Notes: generated by a model from the letters alone, not told the origin. Numbered from the stretch's first letter, positions 50,432-62,100 are shown. The stretch: DNA of 64,000 nucleotides from Ichthyophis bannanicus (GCA_033557465.1 CM066037.1:517692686-517756685), one strand, 5' to 3'. Program-made: numbers and translations.

Positions 50432-50557
50432 CTTATCAGCTTTCAGCTTTTTCAGAAACGATGGACTGTCATATCCTTTGGCTTGCCTTGCCTCCTGTAA
50501 ATGGTTGATCATCCAAACATTTTTTCTCTGCTTTGCTAAATCAAGCGGCGACTCTCC
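50432..50557 (-). CDS. ZDHHC17: ZDHHC17 exon: last ankyrin repeat and linker
   Basis: A 126-nt exon, exactly 42 codons. It is preceded on the minus strand by ACTTTGGCAG and followed by GTGAGG. It encodes GESPLDLAKQRKNVWMINHL and then QEARQAKGYDSPSFLKKLKA and DK. This completes the final ankyrin repeat and enters the cytosolic linker before the membrane segments. Phase 0 on both sides joins the exons at 58135-58297 and 27233-27375 without a gap, confirming the order. The ankyrin domain recruits substrates such as huntingtin and SNAP25 to the DHHC enzyme (known for the family). Confidence 0.96.
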
Positions 50558-50562
50558 CTGCC

Positions 50563-51264
50563 AAAGTAATGGAAAAAGATTCATATAAAATGAAGCATAT
50601 GCACGGAAGCAATTTTACAGTTTTCATACAAAACATGGTAATCACAGCACTGGAGTCTGGTGAAGAATGAATATAAATAAACTACCTTCCAGCTATAAAT
50701 GGACCCACCAGCACATACTCCTGTCTGTCTTTTAGCATCTCCCCTTGTACACACACATTAGACATGTGACCTATCATTTTATTCACTTCACAAGAAATAT
50801 TTAAAGCTTTTAGGGAACACTGTCAAATATGTGTCAAAACATATCTACCTCCTACACATATCAAAGCCAGAGATCATAAGATTTCATTAAATCTCTTAAA
50901 AAAATGAAATCAATTACTGATTCACCTGTGAAACTAAGAACCATTCAATTAGATATATTACGGTGCTATCAAAACCCAGTATGCAGACAGCTAACAGATT
51001 TTCTGCTGAGATGGCAGAAGAAAATCAAATTATAGACCAAACTACTCATGCGATTAATCTGAACAGCCAACAGATGGCATTTTTGATTTTCAACAAATTC
51101 TTCTTATATTGGGGCTTAAGAAAATGAGAAATGAGATACAAAGTCACACTTTGGGGTCTTTTTTTATTTTTAAAAACATCTTCGTTAGGCTTGGCCCAGT
51201 GTCTCCGCTGCTGGATCTAGTTTGACTGTTGGGCTGGCTGGGACTGGGGATGCTGCAGTGATAC
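50563..51264. other. Intron sequence, nothing recognised
   Basis: AT-rich, no supported features on either strand. Confidence 0.45.
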
Positions 51265-51470
51265 AGTGGAGGAGAGTGGCCTGAGAAACAGGGAAGCCAG
51301 AATCAAAATTTTGTTTCCTCCACTGATTATCTTTGTGCCTTTGGGTAAATCATTTTACCTTCGACTGCTTCAAATACAGCTTAGACTGTAAGCCCAACTG
51401 GGTAAGGAAATAACTACAATACCTGAATTCTAATGCTTCTTCAGCTTGACGCTGCAAAGGCAAGGAATTA
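51265..51470 (+). mobile_element. Old tRNA-derived SINE, plus orientation
   Basis: Contains GAGTGGCCTGAGAAACAGGG AAGCCAGAATC (relic of the head and B-box region), then CTTTGGGTAAATCATTTTAC. It ends CAGCTTAGACTGTAAGCCC and GGAAATAACTACAATACCTG AA. These blocks follow the order of a widespread tetrapod SINE type whose body has CCTTGGGCAAGTCAC and AGATTGTAAGCC. The head shares its style with the SINE at 50168-50395, but the tail is different and not RTE-like. Confidence 0.55.
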
Positions 51471-51724
51471 AATATCAAATCCACCTGAGTCATCCACTGA
51501 ACAATGGTGACATCTAGTGCTCAAAGTTAGGGTACACACAGACCAGGTTCTGACAGGAAGGAGCTGTAGTCTGTGGCCCCTCACTGAGAACTCTCGCTGT
51601 GATGATCAAACTAGATAGAAGGGAAGGAGGATTTTAAAAATAGGGGGGAAAACGCAGAGTCGTGGCAACTGATGGGTTATGATTCTAACTCAAAGAATGA
51701 TTCTGAAAGTTAGATGAAAATAAA

Positions 51725-52310
51725 GAAGTAATTTGACCTTACCTGCTAATTAGTGTTCCTGAAGGATCTCCAGTCCAGTCCCTTCCTTCTGGGTTGTGCT
51801 CCTATTCCTGCAGCTTAGAGACTGAGTAAGTCATTTTCTTGATGACATCAGGATATATATAGCACTGGCACCACCCACCAGCCTCAGTATCCTGTTGACA
51901 AAGCAAAACTAACTGAGAGACAACTAACCAACGATAAAAAAACTATAATACAAACCATCATACCACCCCTCCCGATCCCTGAAGACGACTCTAACGCCGC
52001 CCCCCAGGGATGAGGAGGTGGCTTACCTGACACAGCTCCTTATAAATTACCTAACAAGTTGTGCAGCACTTCTGATAACAGGGCCCTGCTTCGGTCCATT
52101 CCACCCTGCCACCAGAACCTCCAGAGAAGACTGGCACTATACACCCTCTGTGCCAACCACCCCTCCTGAACTGCTTCGAACCGGCACTAAACACACCAGG
52201 TGGGACCAGGGACTGGACTGGAGATCCTTCGGGAACACTAATTAGCAGGTAAGGTCTAATTACTTCTTCCTAATCGTCTCTCCAGTCCAGTCCCTTCCTT
52301 CTGGGATGTA
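51725..52310. repeat. DIRS-E left terminal repeat and internal complementary region
   Basis: Bases 51725-51790 recur inverted at about 52208-52269 (sharing GGAACACTAATTAGCAGGTA and ATTACTTC). An inverted copy of the right end follows (TTCCTAATCGTCTCTCCAGT from 52266). The minus strand of the terminus and the plus strand of the internal copy both carry GCAG followed by GTAAGG. Confidence 0.82.
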
Positions 52311-52385
52311 ACAGAGCAGTTCAAGCTTGGGAGGGTCCTGCCAAACCGGATCGAAGCACCGCTCTCCCAAAGCCGGCATCCGCCG

Positions 52386-53330
52386 CTACCTGCACATCCA
52401 ACCGGGAGTGCTTGGCAAAAGTATGTAGAGAAGACCAAGTTGCTGCTCTGCAAATATCCAACGGAGGACCAAACTAACCTCCACCCACGAGGATGCCTGA
52501 ACCTGAGTGGAATGCGCTCGCAATCCCACCAGGATCTGTCTTCCCCTTAGAATATAAGTGGAAGCAATGGCCTCCCTGATCCACCTGGAAATAGTGGCCT
52601 TGGCTGCCGCTTCTCCCTTGCGCGGCCCTCCAAACACCACTAATAAACGCTCCGACTTGCAGAAGGCTTTTGTACGCTTCAGATACCGCCTGAAGACTCT
52701 TCGCACGTCCAGAAGGCGCAGCCGCGCATCTCCCTCTCCCTGCCCTAAACCGACAAAGGACAGAAGCGACACTGGCTGACTGACATGAAAGGGAGAAACT
52801 ACCTTCGGCAAAAAGGACAGAACCGTTCTCACCACCACCTTCTCCGAGGAGAAAACGAGGAAAGGCGGACAACAAGACAACGCCTGTAACTCAGAGACTC
52901 GCCTGGCCGAACAGATGGCCACTAAAAACACTGCCTTAAGAGTCAAGTCCTTAAGAGAAGAATGCTCGAGGGGTTCAAACGGTACCCCAGCAAGGGAATC
53001 CAACTCCAAATTGAGATCCCAAGGAGGTAACACCAAACTCTGATGCGGCCGAATCCGCCTCACCGCCTTAAGAAATCGAACCACATCAGGGTGTTGGCCT
53101 AACGCTTTACCCTTAACCTTGCCCCTGTAGCGATAGCCACTAGCTGTAGCCGCAAGGAACTGGCTGCCAGCCCCTTCTCTAGGCCGGCTTGTAAAAAATC
53201 AAACACCTCCGATACCGAAACTGACAAGGGCTTCTTGCACCATTCCTCACACCAGTTCTCAAAAATGCGCCAAAAACTCTCACATACGCTAAACAGGTAG
53301 AACACTTACGGACCTTTAGCAAGGTTGAAA
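52386..53330 (-). pseudogene. DIRS-E tyrosine recombinase
   Basis: The N-terminal part lies at the end of a minus frame 54162-53179 (VVFSTLLKVRKCSTCLAYVR, core-binding-like). The catalytic part is the frame 53084-52386. It reads VRFLKAVRRIRPHQSLVLPP, LKAVFLVAICSARRVSELQA (first catalytic Arg), LSFLPKVVSPFHVSQPVSL, and GLRAHSTQVQASSW, where the HxxR Arg is Gln (CAG for an expected CGG). A frameshift near 52480 then disrupts the Tyr block (RWIFAEQQLGLLYILLPST). The Arg loss alone should abolish strand exchange. Confidence 0.8.
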
Positions 53331-53333
53331 ATA

Positions 53334-54162
53334 CTACTCCCGAATATCCTCTTTTAAGCAGCCTTTCAATAGCCATGCCGTAAGCGAGAACCGATCCACC
53401 TGCGGCATCCTTACTGGACCCTGCCTGAGAAGATCCTCTCTTACCGGGAGCCTCCATGGCCGGTCTGCTAGTAGCCGAACGAGATCCGCATACCACGGCC
53501 GCTTCGGCCAGTCTGGAGCTATCAGGATCACCAACCCCTGATGTGCTTCTATTCTCTGAATAACTCTGCCTATGAGCGCCCATGGTGGGAACACATAAAG
53601 CAACCCCTCCGAGGGCCACCGTTGAACTAGGGCGTCCAGCCCTTTCGACATTCTTTCTCTTCTCCTGCTGAAGAATCTGCTTGTCTTGGCCGACTCTCAT
53701 CGCGCAATCAAATCCATCACCGGCGACCCCCACTGGTGTACTACCTGCTCGTACTCCCACTCGCCATGATCTATCTTGTGCCTGCTGAGGTAGTCGGCTG
53801 TGACGTTTTCTACTCCGGCGACATGCTAGGCTGATATGGCTACGAGATGATCCTCGGCCCATATCAGGAGACTTTCCACCGCCTCCTCCAAGAGAAGGCT
53901 GCTCGTGCCACCCTGCCGATTGATGTAGGCCACTGCCGTAACGTTGTCCGAAAGAATTCTGACCGCTCTCCCGAGAACCCAACTCCGGAATGCTCTGAGA
54001 GCCATTGTCACTGCCCGCAACTCCAATCTGTTGATGGGCCATTGCGACTCCTGGGTACTCCAGCTTCCCTGGGCAAAGTGTCCCTCGAAGTGCACCCCCC
54101 CAGCCTGACAGACACGCGTCAGTCGTCACTTGCAACCACAGGGGGGTGTCGAGGGGCATCAT
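53334..54162 (-). pseudogene. DIRS-E RNase H and linker
   Basis: The minus strand near 54140-54120 reads VTTDACLSGWGG (first Asp). The frame 54095-53826 reads FAQGSWSTQESQWPINRLEL (Glu), then AVRILSDNVTAVAYINRQGG (Asp). The frame 53651-53334 reads LLYVFPPWALIGRVIQRI and LVILIAPDWPKRPWYADL, the DIRS linker. Small indels near 54100 and 53700 break it. A second frame, 54162-53179, is open across the same region and runs into the recombinase. Confidence 0.78.
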
Positions 54163-54309
54163 TCCCTTCTCCAGATTCCCTGGAGAGAGCCACCACTGTA
54201 GAGATTCCTTGGCTGCTGCTGTACAGGGTAGAGTCGTTGACAGAGGCTGCTTCTGATGTGATCAGTGCCGCAGTAAAGACCGCTGGAACGGTCGCATATG
54301 CGCTCTGGC

Positions 54310-55245
54310 TCATGGTACTAGGTCTAACGTCAATGCCATGGTCCCCAGTATCTGCAGGTAATGCCACGCTGATGGAGCCTTCCGAGCCACAAACTCTCGC
54401 ACTAGCCGGCATAGGCTTTCTGCCCTCTGAGCTGGCAAGAGTACATTGCCCGACAGCGTGTCGAACCTTGCCCCTAAATACTCGATCTCCTGAGTGGGCA
54501 CCAACTTGCTCTTTGCTCGGTTGATCACCCAACCCAAACTCTGAAAGAGACCTACTACCCTGGTCGTTGCCCTCAAACTTTCCTCCCTGGACTTGGCCCT
54601 GATCAACCAATTGTCCAAGTAAGGATGGACTAAAATACCTTCTCCGCGAAGTGCCGCTGCCACCACTACCATCACCTTGGTGAAAGTGCGTGGAGCCATT
54701 GCCAAGCCGAACGGCAACGCTCGAAACTGAAAGTGACCCTGTGGCACCACAAAGCGCAGGAATTGCTGGTGAGCCTCTCTGATGGGAATGTGTAGATACG
54801 CCTCGGTGATGTCGAGGGAAGTCAGAAATTCCCCCTGCCTCACCACTACTATCACCGACTTCAGAGTTTCCATCCGAAAGTGCGGAACCTGAAGACATCA
54901 ACTGATGTGCTTGAGGTCTAGAATTGGTCGACCTGAACCTTCTTTCTTTGGAACCACAAAATAAATTGAGTACCGATTGCAGCCATATTGATCTCTTGAC
55001 ACTGGGACCACCGCCCCCAATGTCAGCAGTCTTGCGAGGGTTTCTTCTACCGCTGCACGCTTGGCTACAGTCTTGCAAGGCCACTGGACGAACGAGGGGA
55101 GAACTGGTCTTGCAAACTCTAGGGCATAACCGAATTGTATGACCTCCAAGACCCACTGGTGCCCTCCTACAGGCAGAACCCTCACCCCAGCCCCAGTTGT
55201 CTCATCGTGGTTTTCTCTGGCCAGAGGATGCTGAAGAGGCCCCAA
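54310..55245 (-). pseudogene. DIRS-E reverse transcriptase
   Basis: Frame 55245-54898 reads VGGHQWVLEVIQFGYALEFA and RYSIYFVVPKKEGSGRPILD, ending at a stop near 54898. The same frame reopens: 54873-54310 reads GEFLTSLDITEAYLHIPIRE (catalytic Asp), FLRFVVPQGHFQFRALPFGL, MAPRTFTKVMVVVAAALR, HPYLDNWLIRA (Asn for the second Asp of YxDD), GWVINRAKSKLVPTQEIEYL and WHYLQILGTMALTL. A stop at 54310 precedes RNase H. Only two point stops interrupt the RT. Confidence 0.85.
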
Positions 55246-56667
55246 AACCTCTCCCCGCTCCTCGAAACCCCCAGAAACCCTGACCTCTGGAAGGAAACCA
55301 GCCCCCTCTGAAAGGAACTCTGATGAGCTGGCCTAGTCCTCCGAAACTCCCTTTGTTGAGAGCGCCCCTGAGTCGTAAGGCGCCCCTGCTTGGGCCTATC
55401 CTCCGAAAGCCTGCCCCCCTTAGACTCCCCTATGTCTTTCACCAACTTGACCAAATCTTCTCCGAAGAGCAGCTTCCCCTTAAAGGGAAGTCTGCTGAGG
55501 CGGGCTTTGGAGGAAGTGTCTGCTGCCCAGTTGCGGAGCCAAAGATATCGATGAGCAGCCACCAAGGAAGCCATGTTCTTTGACAAGCTTCTAATGAGGT
55601 CATACTGACTATCAGCCAGATAGGCCACTCCGGACTCAATTTGCGCTGCATCCCCTTGTGGCTCTACCTGCAACCCCTCAGCCGACTGCAGCTGTTGGGA
55701 CGACCTCAAGACATCCGGGCCACCCAAGCCCCGCATATTGAAGCTTGAAGGGCCATGGCACTAATGTCGAAGGCCTGTTTCAGCAAAGTGTCCTTTCTTC
55801 CTGTCCTGAACATTTTTCAGAGCTGCACTGCCCTCCACCGGGATGGTAGTCTTCTTGGTCACGGCCGATAATGCCATGTCCACTCTGGGAGACTTTAACA
55901 AATCTTTTTCTGCTTCAGGCCAAGGGTACAAACGTGCCATAGATCGCACTCCCCTTAGCCTGGCCTCCGGCTGATCCCACTCCTCCTGTATCATCTGCCG
56001 GACTACCCTGTGCACTGGGAAGACTTTCTGAACCTTCCGGACTGCCTGAATCAACGGATCCTCTAGCGCATCCTCGCTCCCTTGTGCTGCTGTGGTCATG
56101 TTAAGTACCTTCAAAGATTCTCCAATCAATGCCGGTAACTCTTCCTGGCGAAAAACACTCACAATTCTCGCCTGCTCTTCAGGAATCTCACCTTCCTCGA
56201 GCTCTTCCTCTTCCCCCAATTCTCTATCTGATTCCAGTATTTCCGAACCCAGGGAAATGGGCTCTTCCTCCTGTGCTCTAGCCCACTTGGCAGGAATGTC
56301 TGCCACCAGAGGCTTGTTCTCCGCCTCCCGCTTACGAGGGCCTCCTTGACCCTCCTGCTGACGCATGCAGAAAGCTTTGTGCAAGAATAGCACATACTCC
56401 GGGGAGAAACCACAGAGGCCTCCCTCCACTGAGGAGGTACCTGTGCCTTGAAGGCAAGGGCGGCAGCGATCCCTCCCCGAGAATCCCCTCCAACGCTTTC
56501 CCTATCTCCATTGATCTGGAAGCTGATGGGATTTGCTTTACACTGTCCTGAAGCTCCTGCTCAACAGAGGCTGCCTCCCGTGTGCAGCCCCTGCACACTC
56601 TGGTCTCAAGACACCGTACCCTTGCAGGCCCCACAGAGCAGGCACTGTGGGCGAGCAGGCATTGCAC
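55182..56667 (-). pseudogene. DIRS-E gag-like gene
   Basis: The minus frame opens near 56667 with Cys-rich residues (CLLAHSACSVG, CLETRVCRGC). It shifts near 56430 into a frame (56429-55761) with acidic ELGEEEELEEGEIPEEQARI and the DIRS gag core KSPRVDMALSAVTKKTTIPV, EGSAALKNVQDRK. After a frameshift near 55745 the frame 55736-55182 reads NMASLVAAHRYLWLRNWAAD and SSKARLSRLPFKGKLLFGED. The end overlaps the RT start (55245) in a different frame. Presumed particle or RNA-coating protein. Confidence 0.75.
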
Positions 56668-56742
56668 CAGCCTTTTGTCACTATCTTTTTTTTTTAAACC
56701 GTGAGTCTGTAACTATAAAAATAAAAGTATATCTATATCTAA

Positions 56743-56751
56743 TATATATAT

Positions 56752-56808
<57 letters not shown>

Positions 56809-56821
56809 TTTTTTTTTTTTT
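56743..56821. repeat. (AT)n microsatellite and poly-T in the DIRS-E leader
   Basis: About 60 bases of TA repeats (56743-56802) with two short breaks, followed by a T17 or longer run. It sits upstream of gag in DIRS-E. Confidence 0.9.
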
Positions 56822-57636
56822 GTAACTCCGTATATCTAACTATATAAAACTAAAAATGCTAAAATGGCCCCTCTCCACCTTCCCTGCTGAAAACAGTAGA
56901 TCCTGGGCCATTCCTTCACCTCCCCCAACAGAGCACACCGCGGCTCAAAAGCGCGTGAAGGCCACAGCGGGAACCTTTCTCTTCGTGTAGGCAGTGAAGT
57001 CCCCGCCACACGAGGCAGCCGCCGCAGGCCCAGTGGTCCGAATAAAACACCCTGCTGACCTCTTACCTGCTTCCCCCTGCAGTTCATCTCTCTGTGCTCT
57101 TCACTGCGGCACGAGGCGAGTGATCGCCCCAGTCTTCCCGCCCTCGTGCTAAGCTACCTCTGGGGCTTCGGCAACGAGGCGGGAGACTGAAGAAGAGGCC
57201 CTTCTCAGCTGGAAGACCCGGCCACACAGAAATAAGCCGGGCTCCACTGCAGCGAGGTACTCGCACCTTTTTTTTTTTTCCAACGGGCCGAGTCGCTGCA
57301 AGCCTCCTCCACCGGGGGGGGGGGGGGAGGAGGAAAAAGAGGGGAACCCAGGAAAAAACCTGACTAGGCTACAACGGAAGGGACATAAATCAAAGGAAAA
57401 AAAGAAGTTAAAAAACTAAAGACCCCTCCTATCCTATGTCTCTCCAGCAAGCCTATTCTTCCAGCTTGCTGCTCACTCCAGCTGCTTGGAGACGGAGTAA
57501 AAACTGAGGCTGGTGGGTGGTGCCAATGCTATAAATATCCTGACGTCATCAAGAAAATGACTTACTCAGTCTCCAAGCTGTAGGAATAGAAGCACAACCC
57601 AGAAGGAAGGGACTGGACTGGAGAGACAATTAGGAA

Positions 57637-58134
57637 CTATCCATTCATCTTTATTTATTTTCTTTTTAAAAGGTCACTAAAATAGAATTCACTTAATACA
57701 TTTCTTGACTTGCTTTTGGAAGTAAGGCTCCCTTTATCAGGTCAAAATAAAATGAACTGTTTTGAAGGTAATGTAACTTCCAAAACCTAGACAATAAATG
57801 TACTAAACTTGTGTTTAAATCATTATTTTAAATAAAATGGTATCACATTTTTTGGCTTGTTTACTGACCTCTTTCTGCACATTTGAGTGTAATGACATTG
57901 TTGCCACACTGTTTTATTGTAACTTATAAAAACTGAACTTCAGGACTGAACCATGTATCGTGCTATTAGTAATTCATCCTGTAACTATTTTACACTGTAT
58001 TCGATGCAGAAGTAAAAATTAATCGTCCTTGAGTCTTCTGACATACGTTTCACATAAAAACATGAATCAATATTTTTGGTCTACTTTTCTCATCTTTTAC
58101 AGCAAGACACTAATGATGTACAACTGCCATTTAC
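57637..58134. other. Intron sequence, nothing recognised
   Basis: AT-rich sequence between DIRS-E and the ZDHHC17 exon donor. No features. Confidence 0.45.
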
Positions 58135-58297
58135 CTTGACATTCTGGGAGTCGACATTTGCCCCAGCATCTAGGAGGAGACTAATGACTGTGGTATTTCC
58201 TGCCAGAACTGCCCAGTGCAATGCTGTGTTTTTGTGGTATTTGTCACCAAGATTGACAGACACGTTAAAAGTGAGTAACAATCGTGTGGGATCCACA
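58135..58297 (-). CDS. ZDHHC17: ZDHHC17 exon: ankyrin repeats
   Basis: A 163-nt exon. On the minus strand it is preceded by TTTTTTTAG and followed by GTAAATG. After one base that completes a split Ser codon it encodes VDPTRLLLTFNVSVNLGDKY, HKNTALHWAVLAGNTTVISL and LLDAGANVDSQNVK. TALHWAVLAGN and LLDAGANVD are canonical ankyrin-repeat motifs. The sequence is nearly identical to what I know of ZDHHC17 in other vertebrates. It joins GESPLD of the next exon in phase. Confidence 0.96.
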
Positions 58298-58757
58298 CTA
58301 AAAAAAATATTAATAATAAAATTAAATTAAAGAAAGAGCAACGACAAGTCAGAATTACTGCTTTAAATGTCACCAGCATGCCTGCCACCACTGCTCAGAT
58401 CAAAATGTTTCCTTTTCCAGCTTCTGCCCAGAGGATGTAAAGATCTTAGCTAGAGGGGCTTTTTTCTGAGATACTAAAATACTCCATTATTCAAAATACT
58501 CTTGGATTCAGTAGAGGTCAAGGTTCTACATCATAAAACCACACAAGAAGTAACCTTATCATGAGTAATTTGAGGAGGATAGTGAGAGATCCGTTTCTGA
58601 CCTAGGGTAGAGTATCAAGGCCTCTTTTCACAAAAAAATGAAACTCCCACACCAAGACTCTATAGTTCAACTAGCAAAAGTGAAAATTGAAAAACTATTC
58701 TGTCAGGAAACTGGAAAATGCAGTACTCTAAGCTAATATATACTATACACTCATTAC

Positions 58758-58822
58758 CTGTGTGTTCTGTAAGCAGCCCACATTAATGGAGTCATTCCAT
58801 TTTGATCCATCATATCTACATC
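58758..58822 (-). CDS. ZDHHC17: ZDHHC17 exon: ankyrin repeat
   Basis: A 65-nt exon. On the minus strand it is preceded by CTTTTCAG and followed by GTAATG. It encodes DVDMMDQNGMTPLMWAAYRT and H plus two bases (AG) that complete Ser with the next exon's first base. GMTPLMWAAYR is an ankyrin motif. The intron to the next exon is only 460 bases and repeat-free, unlike the other introns. Earlier exons lie beyond the right edge. Confidence 0.95.
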
Positions 58823-59499
58823 CTGAAAAGAAAAGGAATATTAATTGGGAAAATATCATGGCAGAATGAAACTTGCAATTAAGACTGGGTGTCATTATAG
58901 GGAGGCTGTATTTCACATCACTGACCTAGCTCAACTTGATTCTCACTCAGGATAACCAGGATTGCTGGATACATCAGGTACCAATTCTTGAGGCAGCTCT
59001 CATGTCCCAAGTATGATACACTCCCTGTTGCAGGGTGACACTGAAATAATTTTGTTCCTTTTAAATGTTAACAGAATTATCTGTAAAACTTTATTTTTGT
59101 TATTGCTGCTACATTAAAGGTCAGATCCACTCAGGTGAGTTACCCATGTTTATCTCTTTAGAGTTGACACACTAAAGGCGTATAGGTTGCAAGACATGTG
59201 GGCAGAATGCACAACTTATAAAAACATTACTTTCATTTTCTGATAAGACACTGAATCTTGGTCTTTCTGCATTGCTTTTAGTAGGTGTAAAAGATGATGA
59301 AAGGTTGCTTTTAATGAGGTGTACAGAGAAACATTCACACTGCCTGTCCATTGATTGTCATCATAGGGGAGAAAGTGCTCCACTGTAATGTACAGGATAT
59401 TTTTAAACATTTTACTCTGTTCAATATAAATAATTTGGTTTAAAGAGCTTCAGCTGTAGCCATGCAAAGTACTGAGTCTAAGGAAAAATCTCTACCTGC
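58823..59499. other. Intron sequence, nothing certain
   Basis: No ZDHHC17 exon was found here. A 64-codon minus frame at 59410-59216 has ordinary-looking composition, but I recognise no family and no splice sites that would make it an exon. Confidence 0.4.
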
Positions 59500-62100
59500 T
59501 ACATACCAACAATCCGATCTAATCTTGGTTTCTAATCAGTTTAAACACAATTTTAGATTCAGGATCTCTCTTCAGTGAAATTATGGACAGATCACTATTT
59601 TATAATATTTCAGTTAGAAGGATTAAATATTCATGTGCAGGTATTACTATAGAAAGATTACAGAATCAGACTGAACAAGAGTTAGTCACAGTGGTTGAAG
59701 AAAATTTGAAATTATTCCAATTGTTCAACTTTTCTTCTAAAGTAAGCACTAGTACCTTGGAAGGATTTATAGCAGAAAAGAAAAAAGGATGAATGTTCTT
59801 TTCTGTTTTCTAAGGAGGCTAACCAATTGCAACTGGAGGTGCATCAACTGGAACATAAATGGCAAAAATTGAAATCAGATGAGGTAAAAATATTATGGAG
59901 AGAGAATTTCAAGATGTATAGAGTTTCTGCATAAATTGAAGAGAGATTTTGACACCAGTAGAAATTTTGGTACCAGTAGGCAAGGGAATTGTTTTTGATT
60001 GTAAAGGAATTATCAGAGGGGAAGAATAAAGAAAAGCTCAGAACATATTGTTTTTGATTGTAAAGGAATTATCAGAGGGGAAGAATAAAGAAAAGCTCAG
60101 AACATAATTGAGTAGTGAAAATTTAGCACCTTTTTTGTGGATATTCAAAAAGAATTCACTACTGTGCAAGATCTGAAGGATTTGAGGATATCTACATTGA
60201 AAGCTGGAAATTTACAGCAGTTTTTTTTGTACCTAATAATGAACAATTGAGGAAGAAAGTTGGTCACTTTATGAAAGGATATAGTTTTGTTGATCCTTGT
60301 CCAGCACAGATTTTACAAACATTATCAGAGAAGAGTTTTCAGTATTTGAAATCCATGTTTGATTGCTTGATCCTTGCAGGAAAGTGTTTTTCCGTCTGTT
60401 TTAAAACCGGCATTCATTAGCCAGATTAACCAAAAAAAAAGAAATCTTCTCTCGCTATAGATAGCGTAAATAATTACTGTCCAGTTTCCAATTTACCTTA
60501 TGTGGCAAAAATGAAAGAATCAATTGTGACCTCTCAATTACAAGATTATATGGAGGAGATAGGAGGAATGGATGTCAGTCCATTAGGATTCCGTGAGGCA
60601 TTTAGTACAGAAACTGTTGTCGTGGCATTAGTGAATGACATGCAAAGATGGAAAGATAGAGGTGGTTGTGGTTTTTTTGTTTTGTTAGACGTATCTTCTG
60701 CATTCAATACAGCGTGTCATTGATTATAATCTTTTCAATGGTTACTGAAGACAGAGCACAGAAATGGAATGAGTCATTTTTGATTAACAGGACATTTGGC
60801 GTGGCATTTAATGGGCAGAGATCCAAAGCTTATGCTTGCACAACAGGGGTGCCTCAAGGGTCACCATTATCTCCCATTTTGTTTAATCTTTATTTTAGTC
60901 CTTTAGCTGCTTATATTAGGTTAAGCTATGCGCCGTTCATATATGTGGATGATGTTCAATTTTTTATGTCAATGAAGAAATCTTTTAAGGAGTTACTAGA
61001 TCAATTCAGACAAGGCTTTTGGACTTCAGAAAAAAGGTTGAACAGTAATAAATTGAAGTTGAATTTATCCAAAACAGAGATCTTATGGGTTATGAATAAA
61101 GGTATTCCAGATGACATACAATCAATACAGATCTCAGGTCATGTGGTAGAATTCTTACATGAGGTGTGTAGTTTGGGAGTCATTACTAGTTTGCCATTAA
61201 CTTTTGAGCCATGTGTGCCAAGTGTGCAAAAAAAAAACTTGCTATAAACTACATTTACTGTAGTTAGGCAGTTGAGATCAGTGCTCAGAGCTCAGGATTT
61301 CATACAGCAGTGCAGATCATAGTTTTGAGGGGATAAGGGCAAGTCATCCCTTGTTTTCCATTTTAAAAAGTGATTTAACTCACGGGTGATACATAAAATA
61401 TCTTTGAATAAAAAGGATTGTTGGGAAATGGCCATTTGGTTATTTTTCTCTATGACTATTAGTAAGTAGTCCAGCCAAAAAAAACCATTTCTTTTTCTTA
61501 AAAGACTTTGGAAAAAATTTCTCCTGATGAATTTTGACATAAATTAATGGGCTAATTTTATGGGCTCAATTTTTTTTGATTGATCATATGAATTACGATC
61601 ATGAAATCTATTTGGGAATGTTGAAGAAACAATTGTGAAGAAATAGAACAGCAAAAGTGGCACCTTTACTGTAAAATCTCCATTGGTTACCGGTAGAGGG
61701 TCACGTGCTATGTTTAGCATTTAAAACAATTCAAGAAATTGGACCTGTTTATTTGTCCAATAGGCTGGCTAGATATTCCTCTATAAGAACCTTGCGACCT
61801 TCTGCACATTGTGCATTAATATTGCCATCAGCTTCCTCTTTCTTTCAGGGAGGGGGGGGGGGCTGTGATTAGGGATAGATACTATAGACTGTGGAATAGT
61901 TTGTCAGAAGAGATTAGAGAATTTACAGATTATCTCTTATTTCTGAAACATTTGAAAACCTGGTTGTTCGAGAACTATTTTATAGAATTTAAGGAATTAT
62001 TTTTTATTTTATTATTTTATGTGAATTGCTTTAATACTACTATTGTACTCTGCTTTGTACGTCTTATGATCGTAAAGGCGGATTATAAGTGATGCTATTA
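59500..62100 (+). mobile_element. Decayed L2-type LINE
   Basis: Plus strand, many stops and shifts. At 59575-59620 the frame LWTDHYFIIFQLEG is the endonuclease SDH-type end. At 59822-59930 LEVHQLEHKWQKLKSDE is the RRLERKWRK-type connector. At 60502-60720 is PLGFREAFSTETVVVAL and FVLLDVSSAFNTACH (catalytic Asp). At 60666-61247 is TTGVPQGSPLSPILFNLYFS and PFIYVDDVQFF (YVDD). The C-terminus is at 61670-61980 (HWLPVEGHVLC and YYRLWNSLSEEI relics). The 3' end is near 62100 after a GGCGGATTATAAGTGATG tail. 5' part missing. Confidence 0.78.
59988..60105. repeat. Perfect 59-bp tandem duplication
   Basis: Two exact copies (59988-60046 and 60047-60105), each starting ATTGTTTTTGATTGTAAAGG and ending GCTCAGAACAT. 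No mismatches between copies, although the surrounding LINE is heavily decayed. Confidence 0.95.

Larger units (their letters stand above)
51725..57636 (-). mobile_element. DIRS-E, nearly complete DIRS of a third family
   Basis: A 5.9-kb element in minus orientation without large insertions. Left terminal repeat: from 51725, with AGTCCAGTCCCTTCCTTCTG and GACTGAGTAAGTCATTTTCT. The right end at 57636 is its inverted copy (about 100 bases with few mismatches). Internal complementary region: 52208-52300. On the minus strand, gag-like (about 56667-55182), RT (55245-54310), RNase H (about 54150-53690), linker (53651-53334) and YR (53330-52386). Damage: a stop near 54895 and one near 54310, a frameshift in gag near 55745, and an HxxR change in the recombinase. 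It lies in the 7.6-kb ZDHHC17 intron, sense to the gene. Confidence 0.9.

Noticed and set aside
59216..59410. 64-codon minus-strand frame as a possible ZDHHC17 or other exon
   Set aside because: It does not match the known protein upstream of the DVDMM exon, I saw no matching splice sites, and no family is recognised.
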